DNA from: CAYJXJ01 sp964374095
Lineage (GTDB): Bacteria; Elusimicrobiota; Elusimicrobia; UBA1565; UBA9628
Length of the DNA: 18,539 bases
Assembly (NCBI GenBank): GCA_964374095.1
Contig: CAYJXJ010000087.1
Coordinates: 1-18,539, forward strand
Reading direction: 5' to 3'
Shown: positions 1-7,860 of the stretch, piece by piece
Position numbering within the stretch: the stretch's first letter is position 1
How the letters are laid out: every line of letters starts with the position of its first letter
Position numbers and translations under genes: made by a program
Notes under the pieces: generated by a model
Told to the model about the DNA's origin: nothing
Database searches by the model: none
Seen by the model: the letters and a program-made list of their open reading frames with translations, nothing else

Positions 1-138
1 CTGAGATTTTAAGTCAAATCAGGCAGGCCAACCGACTTTTGACGCTGTGGGAATTTTGTGAGACTCGGGGGAGTCAACTGCTAGACGATAGGTCACGGGG
101 AAATCAAATTCTGGCGGCGGCGGTATTTCACCGGTGCT

Positions 139-158
139 CACCTCCACCGGTGGAGGTG
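139..158. repeat. 20-bp perfect palindrome
   Basis: The sequence reads the same on both strands over 20 bases (arms CACCTCCACC and GGTGGAGGTG, no spacer). It could be a dimeric regulator site or part of a cruciform. No gene start lies close by, so its role is unknown. Confidence 0.7.
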
Positions 159-340
159 GTTTGCAAGAACCGCGGGCGATGGCCGCAAGGGGCAACCCGA
201 CTAAACAACGCGGGCGACTCACCGCCCCCCGGGGACGCTTACGGCGGGGGGCATCGAGTTGAGTCCTCCCCTCCGTCCTTTGGTAGAGAACAGTGGGAGT
301 ATGCCTGGCTCGATGCTTCCTTTCCGGCTGACGCTTGTCA

Positions 341-360
341 CAACTGCCCAGGGGCAGTTG
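341..360. repeat. Inverted repeat, 9-bp arms
   Basis: CAACTGCCC and GGGCAGTTG flank a 2-nt centre, giving a strong hairpin. No T-run follows on the plus strand, so a classical intrinsic terminator is not supported. Confidence 0.6.
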
Positions 361-531
361 GTCGTCGAGTCCTACTCGCCTCACAATTTTCTGTCATGAG
401 CCGGATTTAGTAAATGAGGTGGGGGAGCCAAAGCACGAGGTCAGGGAATGGCGGAACGGCATAGAAGGGAGTTCAAGGAGCAGGTCCGGTGTTCTCGGAA
501 ACTGGCTGCGGTAACATTCACCGCGACCGCG

Positions 532-579
532 ACCGTCCAAAAATGGGGCAACAGCCTGGCGCTGCGAATCCCCAACGCG
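532..579 (+). pseudogene. MazE/AbrB-type antitoxin N-terminal fragment
   Basis: One plus-strand frame reads TVQKWGNSLALRIPNA. This matches the start of MazE/AbrB swapped-hairpin antitoxins, which typically begin with a TxQKWGNSLAVRIP-like strand. The match starts without a nearby start codon of its own and stops after about 16 residues; the downstream residues (PETPTGDARVG) are unlike the family, and no MazF toxin follows. I read this as a broken remnant. The alternative is chance similarity, but the QKWGNS.A.RIP core is quite specific. Confidence 0.5.
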
Positions 580-635
580 CCAGAGACCCCGACGGGGGAT
601 GCGCGGGTCGGCAGCATTGCAAATCAGAGCGACTG

Positions 636-1013
636 ATGACGGAAAACGACTCAATCGAGCGGCATATCCTGAAATTAGAACAGCGCCTGCTTGAACCGGA
701 AGTTCGCAAGTCTCCGGCCGAAGTGGGAGTTCTGCTAGCCGACGATTTCGAGGAGATCGCCAGTTCCGGGCGGACCTACAACAAGGCCCAAATCCTTGAA
801 GCCATCCGGTGCGCCCCGCCCGCCCATTTTGCGCTCACGGATTTTAAGGCGGTTGTTTTGGCCCCTGATATCGCCCTTGCGACATTTCGCGTTTCCCGGG
901 ACTCAACACATGACCGGCCGGCGGCCGAATCGCTTCGCAGCTCCATTTGGAAGCGGGCGAATGGGCGCTGGCGAATGGTCTTTCACCAAGGAGCCTTGTG
1001 CTACGAAAAGTGA
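636..1013 (+). CDS. NTF2-fold DUF4440/SnoaL-like protein
   Basis: This 125-aa protein has the length and layout of the DUF4440 branch of the SnoaL/NTF2 superfamily. An N-terminal helix (IERHILKLEQRLLEPEVR) is followed by LLADDFEEIASSGRTYNKAQILE, the usual 'dead-end cone' entry with a D/E-rich turn, and then by strands ending in SIWKRANGRWRMVFHQGA, which is the typical C-terminal WxxxxGxWRxxxHQ signature. Members bind or transform small molecules, or serve as accessory domains; the sequence does not reveal the substrate. The ATG at 636 was chosen because the residues upstream in the same frame do not resemble the family. No clear Shine-Dalgarno site is visible. The next gene starts 55 nt downstream on the same strand. 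Confidence 0.8.
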   Translation: MTENDSIERHILKLEQRLLEPEVRKSPAEVGVLLADDFEEIASSGRTYNKAQILEAIRCAPPAHFALTDFKAVVLAPDIALATFRVSRDSTHDRPAAESLRSSIWKRANGRWRMVFHQGALCYEK

Positions 1014-1068
1014 CGCGATCTGGCCATGCGCTTCAGCCGACCGCGATTGGCGCGGCCCGGGAGCCGGC

Positions 1069-1512
1069 ATGACCGCTGACGATGCAATGTCCTATGTTCG
1101 AAAACACGGCGTGGTCCTCGTGTCGGCACGGGGGCCGGTTCTCAGTCTGGTCGAGGCCATCGCCAATGAGCCCATTAAGGGAAGTTGGTGGGGGCATCCC
1201 AAGGGCCGGCAAATCTTTGCGATTCTCGAATCGGTGACCGATTCTCCGAACATCCTCGTCTGCCGGCTTGTCGGGGGTAAAGTAACTCTTGTCCATCGGC
1301 GGCTTTGGCCGGCCTTGGTTCGAGCCTCCGGGCGCTTCCCGGCAATTCGGCTCGCGCGGGTGCGCCAAGAACACACGCCTTCGGGCCATCACGTCAACCG
1401 TGAGGTTGCCTTCCCGAAATGGGTGCCCGCTGGGATCGTCAAAGCGGGGCGGCGCCTCAGTGAGCAAGCCGCGATCGAGGCTTTGGGTCAATGGGCTAAG
1501 CTGCCCAACTAG
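1069..1512 (+). CDS. Conserved hypothetical protein (WGHPKGR family)
   Basis: This 147-aa protein resembles a widespread uncharacterised family recalled from soil and environmental bacteria. Its hallmarks are WWGHPKGRQIFAIL (about residues 39-52), a central VCRLVGGKVTLVHRRLWPALVR strand-helix segment, and HTPSGHH followed by PKWVP near the C terminus. There is no signal peptide or membrane span. The conserved His, Lys and Trp residues could form a nucleic-acid or ligand site, but no function is established and I do not assign one. The start at 1069 is preceded by CGGGAG about 7 nt upstream. It lies 55 nt after the NTF2-fold gene, possibly in the same transcript. Confidence 0.75.
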   Translation: MTADDAMSYVRKHGVVLVSARGPVLSLVEAIANEPIKGSWWGHPKGRQIFAILESVTDSPNILVCRLVGGKVTLVHRRLWPALVRASGRFPAIRLARVRQEHTPSGHHVNREVAFPKWVPAGIVKAGRRLSEQAAIEALGQWAKLPN

Positions 1513-1596
1513 GCGCTCAATCGGACCTGCCGCGTAATTTTTCGGGAACTTTTTGCCCCCTCGATCGTATAGTAGGCATGGCACGCGGAGGCCCCA

Positions 1597-1625
1597 TTGA
1601 CATACACCGTTATACAGTGTATGCT
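1597..1625 (+). promoter_or_regulatory. Sigma70-type promoter with dyad operator for the TA pair
   Basis: TTGACA at 1597-1602 and TATGCT at 1620-1625 are separated by exactly 17 bp. A dyad, ATACAC (1602-1607) and GTGTAT (1617-1622), fills the spacer, which suits autorepression by the antitoxin. The predicted start would fall at or just past the toxin ATG at 1628, so the transcript would be leaderless, or the real start site lies elsewhere. Confidence 0.55.
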
Positions 1626-1627
1626 TT

Positions 1628-1906
1628 ATGAGAATACTCCATCTTCGTTGCGAGGAGGAGGTCGAACTCCACCTATGGTCGAGACACCGGGTCACGGCGC
1701 GGGAGGCGGAGGAAGCGGTCTACGCGAACCGACTGGCGATCCGCGGCAGGGAGCCGGGGGTTTATGTGGTATTCGGGAGGACGGATGCGGGCCGTTATAT
1801 TATGGCAGCCGTTCGTTATCTGGGAGCGAAGGTCGCCCGGTTGATTACGGCCCGGGATATGACCAGTGTGGAGCGGAGGCGATACGTCAGGCATACGGCA
1901 CACTGA
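1628..1906 (+). CDS. BrnT-like type II toxin
   Basis: This 92-aa basic protein matches the BrnT/RelE-fold ribonuclease toxin pattern. The N-terminal segment EVELHLWSRHRVTAREAEEAVY corresponds to the WDxxKxxxNxxKHGVsFeEA helix. The middle VYVVFGRTDAGRYIMAAV matches the R(Y)xxxGxxxxGRxLxVV strands. The C-terminal ARLITARDMTSVERRRYVRH matches the iRiISARxAtrrErrxYe block. Toxins of this family cleave mRNA and are neutralised by BrnA. No Shine-Dalgarno site precedes the ATG. The stop is 4 nt before the antitoxin ATG, and toxin-first order is normal for brnTA. The first strand differs from classical BrnT, so this is a distant branch. Confidence 0.75.
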   Translation: MRILHLRCEEEVELHLWSRHRVTAREAEEAVYANRLAIRGREPGVYVVFGRTDAGRYIMAAVRYLGAKVARLITARDMTSVERRRYVRHTAH

Positions 1907-1910
1907 CATT

Positions 1911-2168
1911 ATGAACAAACGAGAGCGCAAGACGGGCGCGTCCGATAGGGACCTGCGCGCCTATTACGATAAGAGCTCCGAGCTGGCGGAGGACGCCGTG
2001 ATCCGTCCGGTCAAGATTGAGTTCCCCAACCCGCGACGGTTGGTGGCCCTGCGGCTGGAGGAGGAGACGCTGGCGGGCGTAAAGCGCCTCGCAGCGAGCA
2101 AGGGGCTCAACTATTCGACGCTGATGCGGATGTGGATAACCGAAAGGCTCAGGCGCGAGAGGGAGTAG
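1911..2168 (+). CDS. BrnA/CopG-like antitoxin
   Basis: This 85-aa protein has a charged N-terminal toxin-binding part (about 1-40, including YYDKSSELAEDAV) and a C-terminal ribbon-helix-helix-type segment. That segment, RLVALRLEEETLAGVKRLA followed by GLNYSTLMRMWITERLRRE, is the signature of CopG/BrnA antitoxins paired with BrnT-like toxins. It would neutralise the preceding toxin and repress the promoter at 1597-1625. The ATG at 1911 lies 4 nt after the toxin stop, implying co-translation. The longer in-frame extension upstream overlaps the toxin and is not used. Confidence 0.8.
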   Translation: MNKRERKTGASDRDLRAYYDKSSELAEDAVIRPVKIEFPNPRRLVALRLEEETLAGVKRLAASKGLNYSTLMRMWITERLRRERE

Positions 2169-2192
2169 TTTGGTCGGGCCTTGGAGGTTCTT

Positions 2193-3065
2193 CTAAAGCG
2201 ATTCAAGCCGGCCGGACAGAAACCCCGTCAACAGGCGGTTGACCTCCTCCGCCCGCTCCCAGTGCGGCCAATGGCCGGCGCCGGCGAGTATGCGAAGGTC
2301 CAGCGTGGGCACCCATTCTTCAAGGCCATGGGTGAGGTTGAGCCCGAGATAGGGGTCGCGCTCTCCCCAGAGGACGAGGGTGGGTGCTGCGACCTTGCCC
2401 CGCGATGACAGCAGGGCTTGCCGGTCCCTGAAGGCCGCGCGGTAGTAGTTGAGCGCCGCGGTGAGGGCCCCGGGCCGGCCCAGGGCCGCGATGGCCAGAT
2501 CGAGTTCCTCATCCGGAAGGATGGATCGGGAAAACCCCCGCCGCAGGGACTTCCTCAAATAGGCGAAGTCTCCCGCGCGGATCAGGGCCTCGGGCAGGCG
2601 CGGGATCTGGAAAAAGAGCATATACCAGGAGCGCAGGGCCTGGCCCGGCCGGCGCAGTTCCCGGGCGAAGACCGCGGGGTGAGGGGCGTTCACGATCGCC
2701 AGTTTGTCTACCAGCTCCGGCCGGGCGAGGGCCGTCGCCCACGCCACCCCGCCTCCCCAGTCGTGGCCCACGACCGCGGCGCGCTTTTCTCCCGCGTGCG
2801 CGATCAAGCCCGCGACGTCTTCCACCAGGCGGTTGATGCGGTAGTCTTCCACGGCCGGCGGCTTTCCGGAGAGGTTGTAGCCCCGCATGTCCGGGGCGAT
2901 GACCCGCAGTCCGGCCGCGGCCAGGGCCGGGATCTGGCCGCGCCACGTCCGCCAATGATCCGGGAAGCCGTGCAGGAGCACGACCAGCGGCCCGGCCCCG
3001 GCCTCCACATAGCGCAGGCGCACGCCCTCAAGATCGGCTTCCTTGTGGGTCCAGGGCTCGGTCAT
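2193..3065 (-). CDS. Alpha/beta hydrolase, epoxide-hydrolase-like
   Basis: This 290-aa soluble enzyme has the full epoxide hydrolase/haloacetate dehalogenase layout. The oxyanion motif HGFPDHW is at about 32-38, and DMRGYNLSGKP at 59-69. The nucleophile elbow GHDWGG has Asp102 as nucleophile. The cap segment has SWYMLFFQIP (147-155) and NYYRA (206-210), which supply epoxide-polarising tyrosines. The acid is probably Asp237 (GERDPYLG) and the base His265 (GAGHWPHWERAEEVN). An Asp nucleophile argues against an esterase. The natural substrate cannot be told. It starts 17 nt after the stop of the upstream barrel gene, so it probably ends the dnaE-led transcript. It converges with the antitoxin gene, whose stop is 24 nt away. 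No clear ribosome binding site is seen. Confidence 0.88.
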   Translation of the reverse strand: MTEPWTHKEADLEGVRLRYVEAGAGPLVVLLHGFPDHWRTWRGQIPALAAAGLRVIAPDMRGYNLSGKPPAVEDYRINRLVEDVAGLIAHAGEKRAAVVGHDWGGGVAWATALARPELVDKLAIVNAPHPAVFARELRRPGQALRSWYMLFFQIPRLPEALIRAGDFAYLRKSLRRGFSRSILPDEELDLAIAALGRPGALTAALNYYRAAFRDRQALLSSRGKVAAPTLVLWGERDPYLGLNLTHGLEEWVPTLDLRILAGAGHWPHWERAEEVNRLLTGFLSGRLESL

Positions 3066-3082
3066 CAATTCGCGGCGGTTCG

Positions 3083-3898
3083 TCAGAAACTGCCGGCGTA
3101 CTTGAGCTGGACCACGCGCTCGGGGCCGCGCGAAGTGTCGTCGTCGAAGCGGCCCCCCATGCCCATGGAGCGGAGCGCGAAATCCAGGTGGAGGGCCGGT
3201 GTGATGTAGACGCGCAGGCCGGAGTTGGCCCGGCTGAAGGCCAGGTCGTTGATGTTGTCCCACTCGGCCATGAGGCTCACCCGGTCGCGGATGTTGTAGC
3301 TTAGCGGCAGGGCCGCGAAGATGGAGTTGGAATCGAAGTCCGAGATGTTGAAGGAGGGGTGGACTTCCAGTCCCGGCAGACCCAGTTCCTGGGTCGCCGC
3401 GATGAAAAACCCGCGGTGGCGGTGGTTGTAGCGCTTGGCGACGGGGTTGTAGCGCCAGCCCTGGCCGTCGAAGCCCACCGCGAGGGAAGGGATCCAGTGC
3501 TCGCCGTCGTAGAAGCGGTACTTGACCTGGACGTTGGGGGCGCGCACGCGGGTGGGCTTGTCGGAACCCACGAGCTTGTCGATGTTGAGCGAGGCGCCGA
3601 TGTTGAGCCGTGGATAGACCCCGAAGCCCACGTGCTGGAGCACCCCGCCGGCGGTGAAGAAGCGGGTGGTCGTGGCGTAGCCGCCGTAGTCGAGGACGGC
3701 GGTCGTCGGGGCGTCGATGAGGTTCGTGTCGGGAGACAGCAGGCGGGATGATTCGGCGCGCCCGCCCCGGGGGGCCTTCTTGGGGCGGATGCGCACTTCC
3801 TCCGCGGGCGGCTCGGGGGCGCCGGTCTCGGCCGCGAAGCCCGGCGGGGCGGCGAGGAGCCAGAGGCTGGCCAGGGCCAGCGCCGCGCCGGCGCTCAC
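3083..3898 (-). CDS. YjbH-like outer-membrane beta-barrel protein
   Basis: This 271-aa protein begins with a signal peptide (hydrophobic LALASLWLLAAPPG, cleavage near GFAA|ET). A short Pro/Lys-rich linker follows, then alternating polar/aromatic strands typical of an outer-membrane barrel. Motifs such as NLIDAPTTAVLDYGGY, RFFTAGGVLQHVGFGVYP, IGASLNIDKLVG and PSLAVGFDGQGW resemble the YjbH family found next to exopolysaccharide export genes. It is shorter than full YjbH (about 700 aa), so it is a single-barrel version. The start is GTG, and the four bases GTGA overlap the stop of the response regulator gene, indicating translational coupling. No polysaccharide genes are nearby, so the cargo is unknown. 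Confidence 0.7.
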   Translation of the reverse strand: MSAGAALALASLWLLAAPPGFAAETGAPEPPAEEVRIRPKKAPRGGRAESSRLLSPDTNLIDAPTTAVLDYGGYATTTRFFTAGGVLQHVGFGVYPRLNIGASLNIDKLVGSDKPTRVRAPNVQVKYRFYDGEHWIPSLAVGFDGQGWRYNPVAKRYNHRHRGFFIAATQELGLPGLEVHPSFNISDFDSNSIFAALPLSYNIRDRVSLMAEWDNINDLAFSRANSGLRVYITPALHLDFALRSMGMGGRFDDDTSRGPERVVQLKYAGSF

Positions 3899-4272
3899 TT
3901 GCGGGAAAGAACTTCGGCGAGCTTGGCGTGGAGCGCGGCCATCTCGAAGGGCTTCTGGATGACCTCAAGGGCGCCGCTCATGAGGGCGATCCCCTTCTCG
4001 CGGTTGGTGTCGCGGCTGGTCATGAGCACGATGACAGGGGCGGAATTGCCGAGCTTGGAGGTCACTTCGTAGGCCACGTGATAGCCGTCGATGTAGGGCA
4101 TCATGACGTCGAGCAGGATGAGGTCGATCTTCTCGGACATCGCCATCTGCAGGGCGTCCTTGCCGTTGGCCGCCACCAATATCTCGTAGCCCTCGTTGGT
4201 GAGGTCCATCTTGAGCAGGTCGATGAGGTCCGGGTCGTCGTCGGCTACGAGGAGGCGCTTTCGATCCGCCAT
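3895..4272 (-). CDS. Single-domain response regulator (CheY-like)
   Basis: This 125-aa stand-alone receiver domain has every canonical residue: the acidic cluster D11-D13 (VADDDPD), phosphoacceptor Asp55 (LILLDVMMP), switch Thr85/Ser86 (VLMTSRD) and Lys107 (VIQKPFE). No output domain follows, so it acts by protein contact like CheY, SpoIIRR or DivK. No histidine kinase is present in the window. The ATG at 4272 starts MADRKRLLVADDD, and AGGACC lies about 8 nt upstream as a weak ribosome site. The first 28 nt lie inside the 3' end of dnaE. Its stop overlaps the barrel gene start. Coupling of a receiver to dnaE is unusual and may be only a shared transcript. Confidence 0.93.
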   Translation of the reverse strand: MADRKRLLVADDDPDLIDLLKMDLTNEGYEILVAANGKDALQMAMSEKIDLILLDVMMPYIDGYHVAYEVTSKLGNSAPVIVLMTSRDTNREKGIALMSGALEVIQKPFEMAALHAKLAEVLSRK

Positions 4273-7200
4273 GATTTCGGTCCTAAAATGGACTCGATGG
4301 ATTGTAACAGATTTTGATCGAGCCTCACCCGGCAATCGACATCAAGGACGGCCACGCCTTCCGCCGTTTCCTGCTCGAGCGTCACCGGGCAGCGGCCGGG
4401 GTGCTTGGCCAGGGCTTCCTGGAGTCCGGCGAGCTTGGCCTCGTCGAGCGCCTCGGCCCGGCAGGCGATGAGGAGCCGCCGCGCGTATCGAGCCAGGGCC
4501 GCTTCCAGGGGCATGAGGTCCTCGACGATGAGTTCCGCGGGTCCTTCGCCCTCCGCCGCGGCCGAGACGGGGCGGTTGAAGCTGAGCTTTCCGCCGGCAA
4601 CGACGATCGTGCCCGGGACGAGCCGGGCGCCTAGGCCGGAGGCGTAGGCCTTGGGGAAGACCAGCATGGTCAATTCCCCGGTGAGGTCTTCCAGAATGGC
4701 GCGGGCCCACTGCTCGCCCTTGCTCTTGGTGATCAGGCGTTTGACTTGGCTGACCATGCCGCCGATGCGGACCGGCGCGGTGACCTGGGGAGAGAGTTCC
4801 TCGATCTCGTGGGTGCACGCGGCGCGCAGTTCCTCTCGGACTTTCAGCAGGGGATGACCCGAGAAATAGAAACCCAGGACCTCCCGCTCGTACTTGAGCA
4901 TGTCGTTGTCGCCGAGCGCGGCGGAGGGGGAGCCTTCCTCCGGGGGGGGCGCGGCCGGCAGGTCGGCCAGGGAGAAGAGCTGGCCCTGCCCGCGGGCGAG
5001 ATCCTCGCGGGCGCGGGCTTGGAGCCCGACGGCTTCGTCGATCCCCGCGAGCAGGCGTCCCCGGGCCGCGGCGGCCGAAGCGCCGGGCGCGAGCGAGTCG
5101 AGGGCGCCGGCCTTGGTCAGGGATTCGATCACTTTCTTATTTGCCGCGTGGAGGTCGATGCGGCCTAAGAGGTCGTGCAGGTCCTTGAATGGTCCCTGGC
5201 GGCGGGCCGCCACGATCGAATCGGCCGCGCCTTGGCCCACGTTCTTGACGGCCACCAGGCCGAAGCGGATCGAACCGTCTCCCTCGATGGAGAAGGCGGC
5301 TTCGGATCTTTGCGCATCGGGAGGGAGAATATTCAGGCCCATGCGGCGGGCTTCCTCGAGGTAGGTCACCAGCTTGTTTTCCTTGTCCGTCGCGCCGACC
5401 GCGGAGTGGCCGATCTCGGACGTGGCGACCGCGCACATGAACTCGAGGGGGTGGTTGGCCTTGAGATAGGCGGTCTGGTAGGCCACCAGCCCGTAGGCGG
5501 CGGTATGCGACTTGTTGAAGCCGTAGCCTCCGAACTCGAGGAGCTGGTCGTAGATCTTGTTGGCGAGTTTGGGGGCGATCTTGCGCTTGGCCGCCCCCTG
5601 CACGAAGTGCTCGCGCATCTTCTTGAAGTCCTCGGGGTTCTTCTTGCCCATGGCCTTGCGCAGGGTGTCGGCCTCTCCGGGCGTGAAGCCCCCGAGGACC
5701 TTCGAGATCTCCATGACCTGCTCTTGGAAGACGATGCAGCCGTAGGTGTCCTTGAGGATGGGTTCCAGGTCCGGGTGCTCGAAGGAGATTTTCTGCCGGC
5801 CGTGCTTTCGGTCCACGAAGGTGTTGTGCATCCCGGCCTTCATGGGGCCGGGCCGGTAGAGGGCCAAGAGGGCTACGATGTCGTTGAACGTGGTGGGCTT
5901 GAGACGGAAGAGCAGGTCGCGCATCCCGTCCGAGTCGAGTTGGAAAACCGCCAGGGCTTGCCCGGTGCGCAGCAGCTCGAAGGTCTTGGGGTCCTCCGGG
6001 GGAATGTCGTCGATGTCGAAGTCGGGCCGGCCGCGCCGGCGCAGAAGCGCCACGGCGTCGGCGATGATCGTCAAAGTCCGCAGCCCGAGGAAGTCCACCT
6101 TGAGGAGTCCCAGGCCGGGGAGAATGTCGCCGTCGTATTGGGTTGTGACGACGTCCGAGCGGGGGCTTTTGGCCAGCGGCGCGTAGCGCACGACCGGCTC
6201 CTTGGTGATGACGGTTCCCGCGGCGTGGACGCTGGAATGGCGCTTTAAGCCCTCGAGGCGCATGGAGAGGTCGAGGAGCTTCTTGATTTGGGAGTCTTTG
6301 GCGGCGGCCTGGAGGTCGGGGTTTTTCTGGAGCGTCTCGTAGAGGGTCGTTCCCGGCAGGGCCGGGATCATTTTGGCGATCTTGTCGACCTCCGCCAGGG
6401 GCAGGCCCATGACGCGGCCGACGTCCCGCACCGCGAGCTTGGCTCCCAGCGAACCGAAGGTGATGATCTGGGCGACGTTGTCGCGCCCGTATTTCTGGCG
6501 GACGTACTCGATGACCCGGTCGCGCCCGGTGTCGGCGAAGTCGATGTCGAGGTCCGGCATGGATTTGCGGTCGGGATTGAGGAAGCGCTCGAAGAGCAGG
6601 TTGTGGGCGAGGGGGTCGAGGTTGGTGATCCTGAGGGCGAAGGCCACCAGCGCCCCGGCGCCGGAGCCGCGGCCGGGGCCGACGGGGATGCCCTCCCGGC
6701 GGGCGAAGGCGATGAAATCCCAGACGATCAGGAAATACCCGGAGAAGCCCAAGCGCTTGATGACGGAGAGCTCGTATTTGAGGCGCTCCTCGTGGGAGGG
6801 AGTGACGGTCTTCAAGCGTTCTCGCAGGCCCTTTTGCGCCAGTTCCTCCATGTAGGAGTCTTGGGAATGCCCGGGCGGGACCTGGAACTCGGGGAGGAGC
6901 AGCTGGTCCTTGGGGAGCTCCAGCCGGCACATGTCGGCGATGACCAGGGTGTTCTTCAAGGCCTCGGGGATATGCGCGAAGCGCTCATGCATCTGGGCCG
7001 CGGTCTTGAGGTAGTATTCCTCGCCGTTGAACTTCAGGCGGCGTTCCGGGGGATCGGCGAGGAGCTTGCCGGTGCTGATGCAGACGCGCGCGTCATGGGC
7101 CTCGACATCGGCCTGCTTGGCGTAGTGGCAGTCATTGGTGACGACCAGCGGGATGCCGGTGCGCTTGTGGATTTCCAGAAGCGTCTTGTTGAGGGCCTGC

Positions 7201-7775
7201 TGCTCCGGAATGCCGTGCTCCATGACTTCCAGGAAAAAGCAGCCGGGATCGAGGAGGTCGCGGTAGACGGCGGCCAAGCGCTCCGCGGCCGCGAGGTCGC
7301 CCGTTGCGGCGAGTTGGCTGAGTTCCGACTTAAGGCAGCCCGATAGGACGATCAGCCCCTTGGAGTGCTTGGCCAGCAGCTCGCGATCGATGCGCGGGTC
7401 GTAGTAGTAGCCTTCGAGGAAGCCCGAACTGGAGAGCTGCATGAGGTTTTGGTAGCCCTCGAAATCCCGGGCGAGCACCGTGAGGTGGCAATTTTCTTTC
7501 TGGGAGTGCCCCCGGTCGAAGCGCGAGCCCTTGGCGAGGTACATCTCGCAACCGATGATGGGATTGAGTCCGATGGCGTTGGCGTGGTTGTAGAACTCGA
7601 CGGCGCCGAACATGTTGCCATGGTCGGTAACGGCGAATCCCCGGGCGCCGGACTGGGCGAGCGATTTCAGGGCTTCCGAGGGCTTGCCCTCGTGGTCGGT
7701 CAGGCGGATCAGCCCGTCGAGCAGCGAGTATTCCGAGTGGTTGTGCAGATGCACGAACTCGGTCTTGGCGCTCAT
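4245..7775 (-). CDS. dnaE: DNA polymerase III subunit alpha
   Basis: This 1176-aa replicative polymerase is a DnaE1-type C-family enzyme at normal length. The N-terminal PHP domain (about 1-280) keeps putative metal ligands: H9/H11 (VHLHNHSEYSLLDG), D51/H52 (TDHGN), E77 (GCEMY) and D215/H217 (NDCHY). It may therefore be an active exonuclease. The palm catalytic aspartates are D408 and D410 (PDLDIDFAD) and D561 (KVDFLGLRTL). Fingers and the GYGFNKSHTAAYG segment are intact. A tandem HhH region (KNVGQGAADSIV) and an OB fold (VRIGGMVSQVKRLITKSKGEQWARAILED) follow. It lacks the PolC exonuclease insertion. The start MSAKTEFVHLHNH is the family start. It faces the NUDIX gene across a 92-nt divergent region, and its end overlaps the receiver gene. 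Confidence 0.98.
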   Translation of the reverse strand: MSAKTEFVHLHNHSEYSLLDGLIRLTDHEGKPSEALKSLAQSGARGFAVTDHGNMFGAVEFYNHANAIGLNPIIGCEMYLAKGSRFDRGHSQKENCHLTVLARDFEGYQNLMQLSSSGFLEGYYYDPRIDRELLAKHSKGLIVLSGCLKSELSQLAATGDLAAAERLAAVYRDLLDPGCFFLEVMEHGIPEQQALNKTLLEIHKRTGIPLVVTNDCHYAKQADVEAHDARVCISTGKLLADPPERRLKFNGEEYYLKTAAQMHERFAHIPEALKNTLVIADMCRLELPKDQLLLPEFQVPPGHSQDSYMEELAQKGLRERLKTVTPSHEERLKYELSVIKRLGFSGYFLIVWDFIAFARREGIPVGPGRGSGAGALVAFALRITNLDPLAHNLLFERFLNPDRKSMPDLDIDFADTGRDRVIEYVRQKYGRDNVAQIITFGSLGAKLAVRDVGRVMGLPLAEVDKIAKMIPALPGTTLYETLQKNPDLQAAAKDSQIKKLLDLSMRLEGLKRHSSVHAAGTVITKEPVVRYAPLAKSPRSDVVTTQYDGDILPGLGLLKVDFLGLRTLTIIADAVALLRRRGRPDFDIDDIPPEDPKTFELLRTGQALAVFQLDSDGMRDLLFRLKPTTFNDIVALLALYRPGPMKAGMHNTFVDRKHGRQKISFEHPDLEPILKDTYGCIVFQEQVMEISKVLGGFTPGEADTLRKAMGKKNPEDFKKMREHFVQGAAKRKIAPKLANKIYDQLLEFGGYGFNKSHTAAYGLVAYQTAYLKANHPLEFMCAVATSEIGHSAVGATDKENKLVTYLEEARRMGLNILPPDAQRSEAAFSIEGDGSIRFGLVAVKNVGQGAADSIVAARRQGPFKDLHDLLGRIDLHAANKKVIESLTKAGALDSLAPGASAAAARGRLLAGIDEAVGLQARAREDLARGQGQLFSLADLPAAPPPEEGSPSAALGDNDMLKYEREVLGFYFSGHPLLKVREELRAACTHEIEELSPQVTAPVRIGGMVSQVKRLITKSKGEQWARAILEDLTGELTMLVFPKAYASGLGARLVPGTIVVAGGKLSFNRPVSAAAEGEGPAELIVEDLMPLEAALARYARRLLIACRAEALDEAKLAGLQEALAKHPGRCPVTLEQETAEGVAVLDVDCRVRLDQNLLQSIESILGPKSWRIESASS

Positions 7776-7781
7776 GGCACG

Positions 7782-7847
7782 GGGCGCCTGCCGTCCCGCT
7801 TTGCGGGACAGTCCCTTCCTATGACTTCAAGGAATGGGACGGCGCCC
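7782..7847. repeat. Nested inverted repeats in the divergent intergenic region
   Basis: An outer pair, GGGCGCC (7782-7788) and GGCGCCC (7841-7847), encloses a tight hairpin, GTCCCGC-TTT-GCGGGAC (7793-7809). It also encloses a second imperfect pair, GTCCCTTCC and GGAATGGGAC. The structure lies in the dnaE leader and upstream of the NUDIX promoter. No T-run follows it, so a regulator site or structured leader is likelier than a terminator. Confidence 0.6.
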
Positions 7848-7851
7848 AGTG

Positions 7852-7860
7852 TGTTATAAT
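7852..7860 (+). promoter_or_regulatory. Extended -10 promoter for the NUDIX-patatin operon
   Basis: TGTTATAAT is a perfect extended -10 (TGn plus TATAAT at 7855-7860), and no good -35 is visible. It ends 7 nt before the ATG at 7868, so transcription would begin at or next to the start codon, giving a leaderless mRNA. On the other strand the same bases give TATAAC, a possible -10 toward dnaE. Confidence 0.6.

Larger units (their letters stand above)
1..440. other. Leading stretch with no convincing gene
   Basis: Both strands hold open frames of about 120 codons here, but their translations have no recognisable domain and biased, low-complexity composition, so I do not call them. What is visible is structure: a 20-bp perfect palindrome at 139-158 centred on ACCGGT, and a 9-bp inverted repeat with a 2-nt centre at 341-360. 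I found no tRNA, tmRNA or RNase P signature by eye. An unrecognised structured RNA or decayed sequence is possible. Confidence 0.5.

Noticed and set aside
39..410. Open frames of about 120 codons on both strands at the window start
   Set aside because: No domain, no plausible ribosome site, and biased composition that reads equally open on both strands.
2193..3968. A 591-codon minus-strand frame covering the hydrolase and the barrel gene
   Set aside because: Only the last 290 codons encode the hydrolase. The upstream part is an Arg/Pro-rich shadow of the barrel gene in another frame.
5137..6930. A 597-codon minus-strand frame inside dnaE
   Set aside because: Arg/Pro/Gly-rich out-of-frame shadow of the polymerase gene, caused by high GC.
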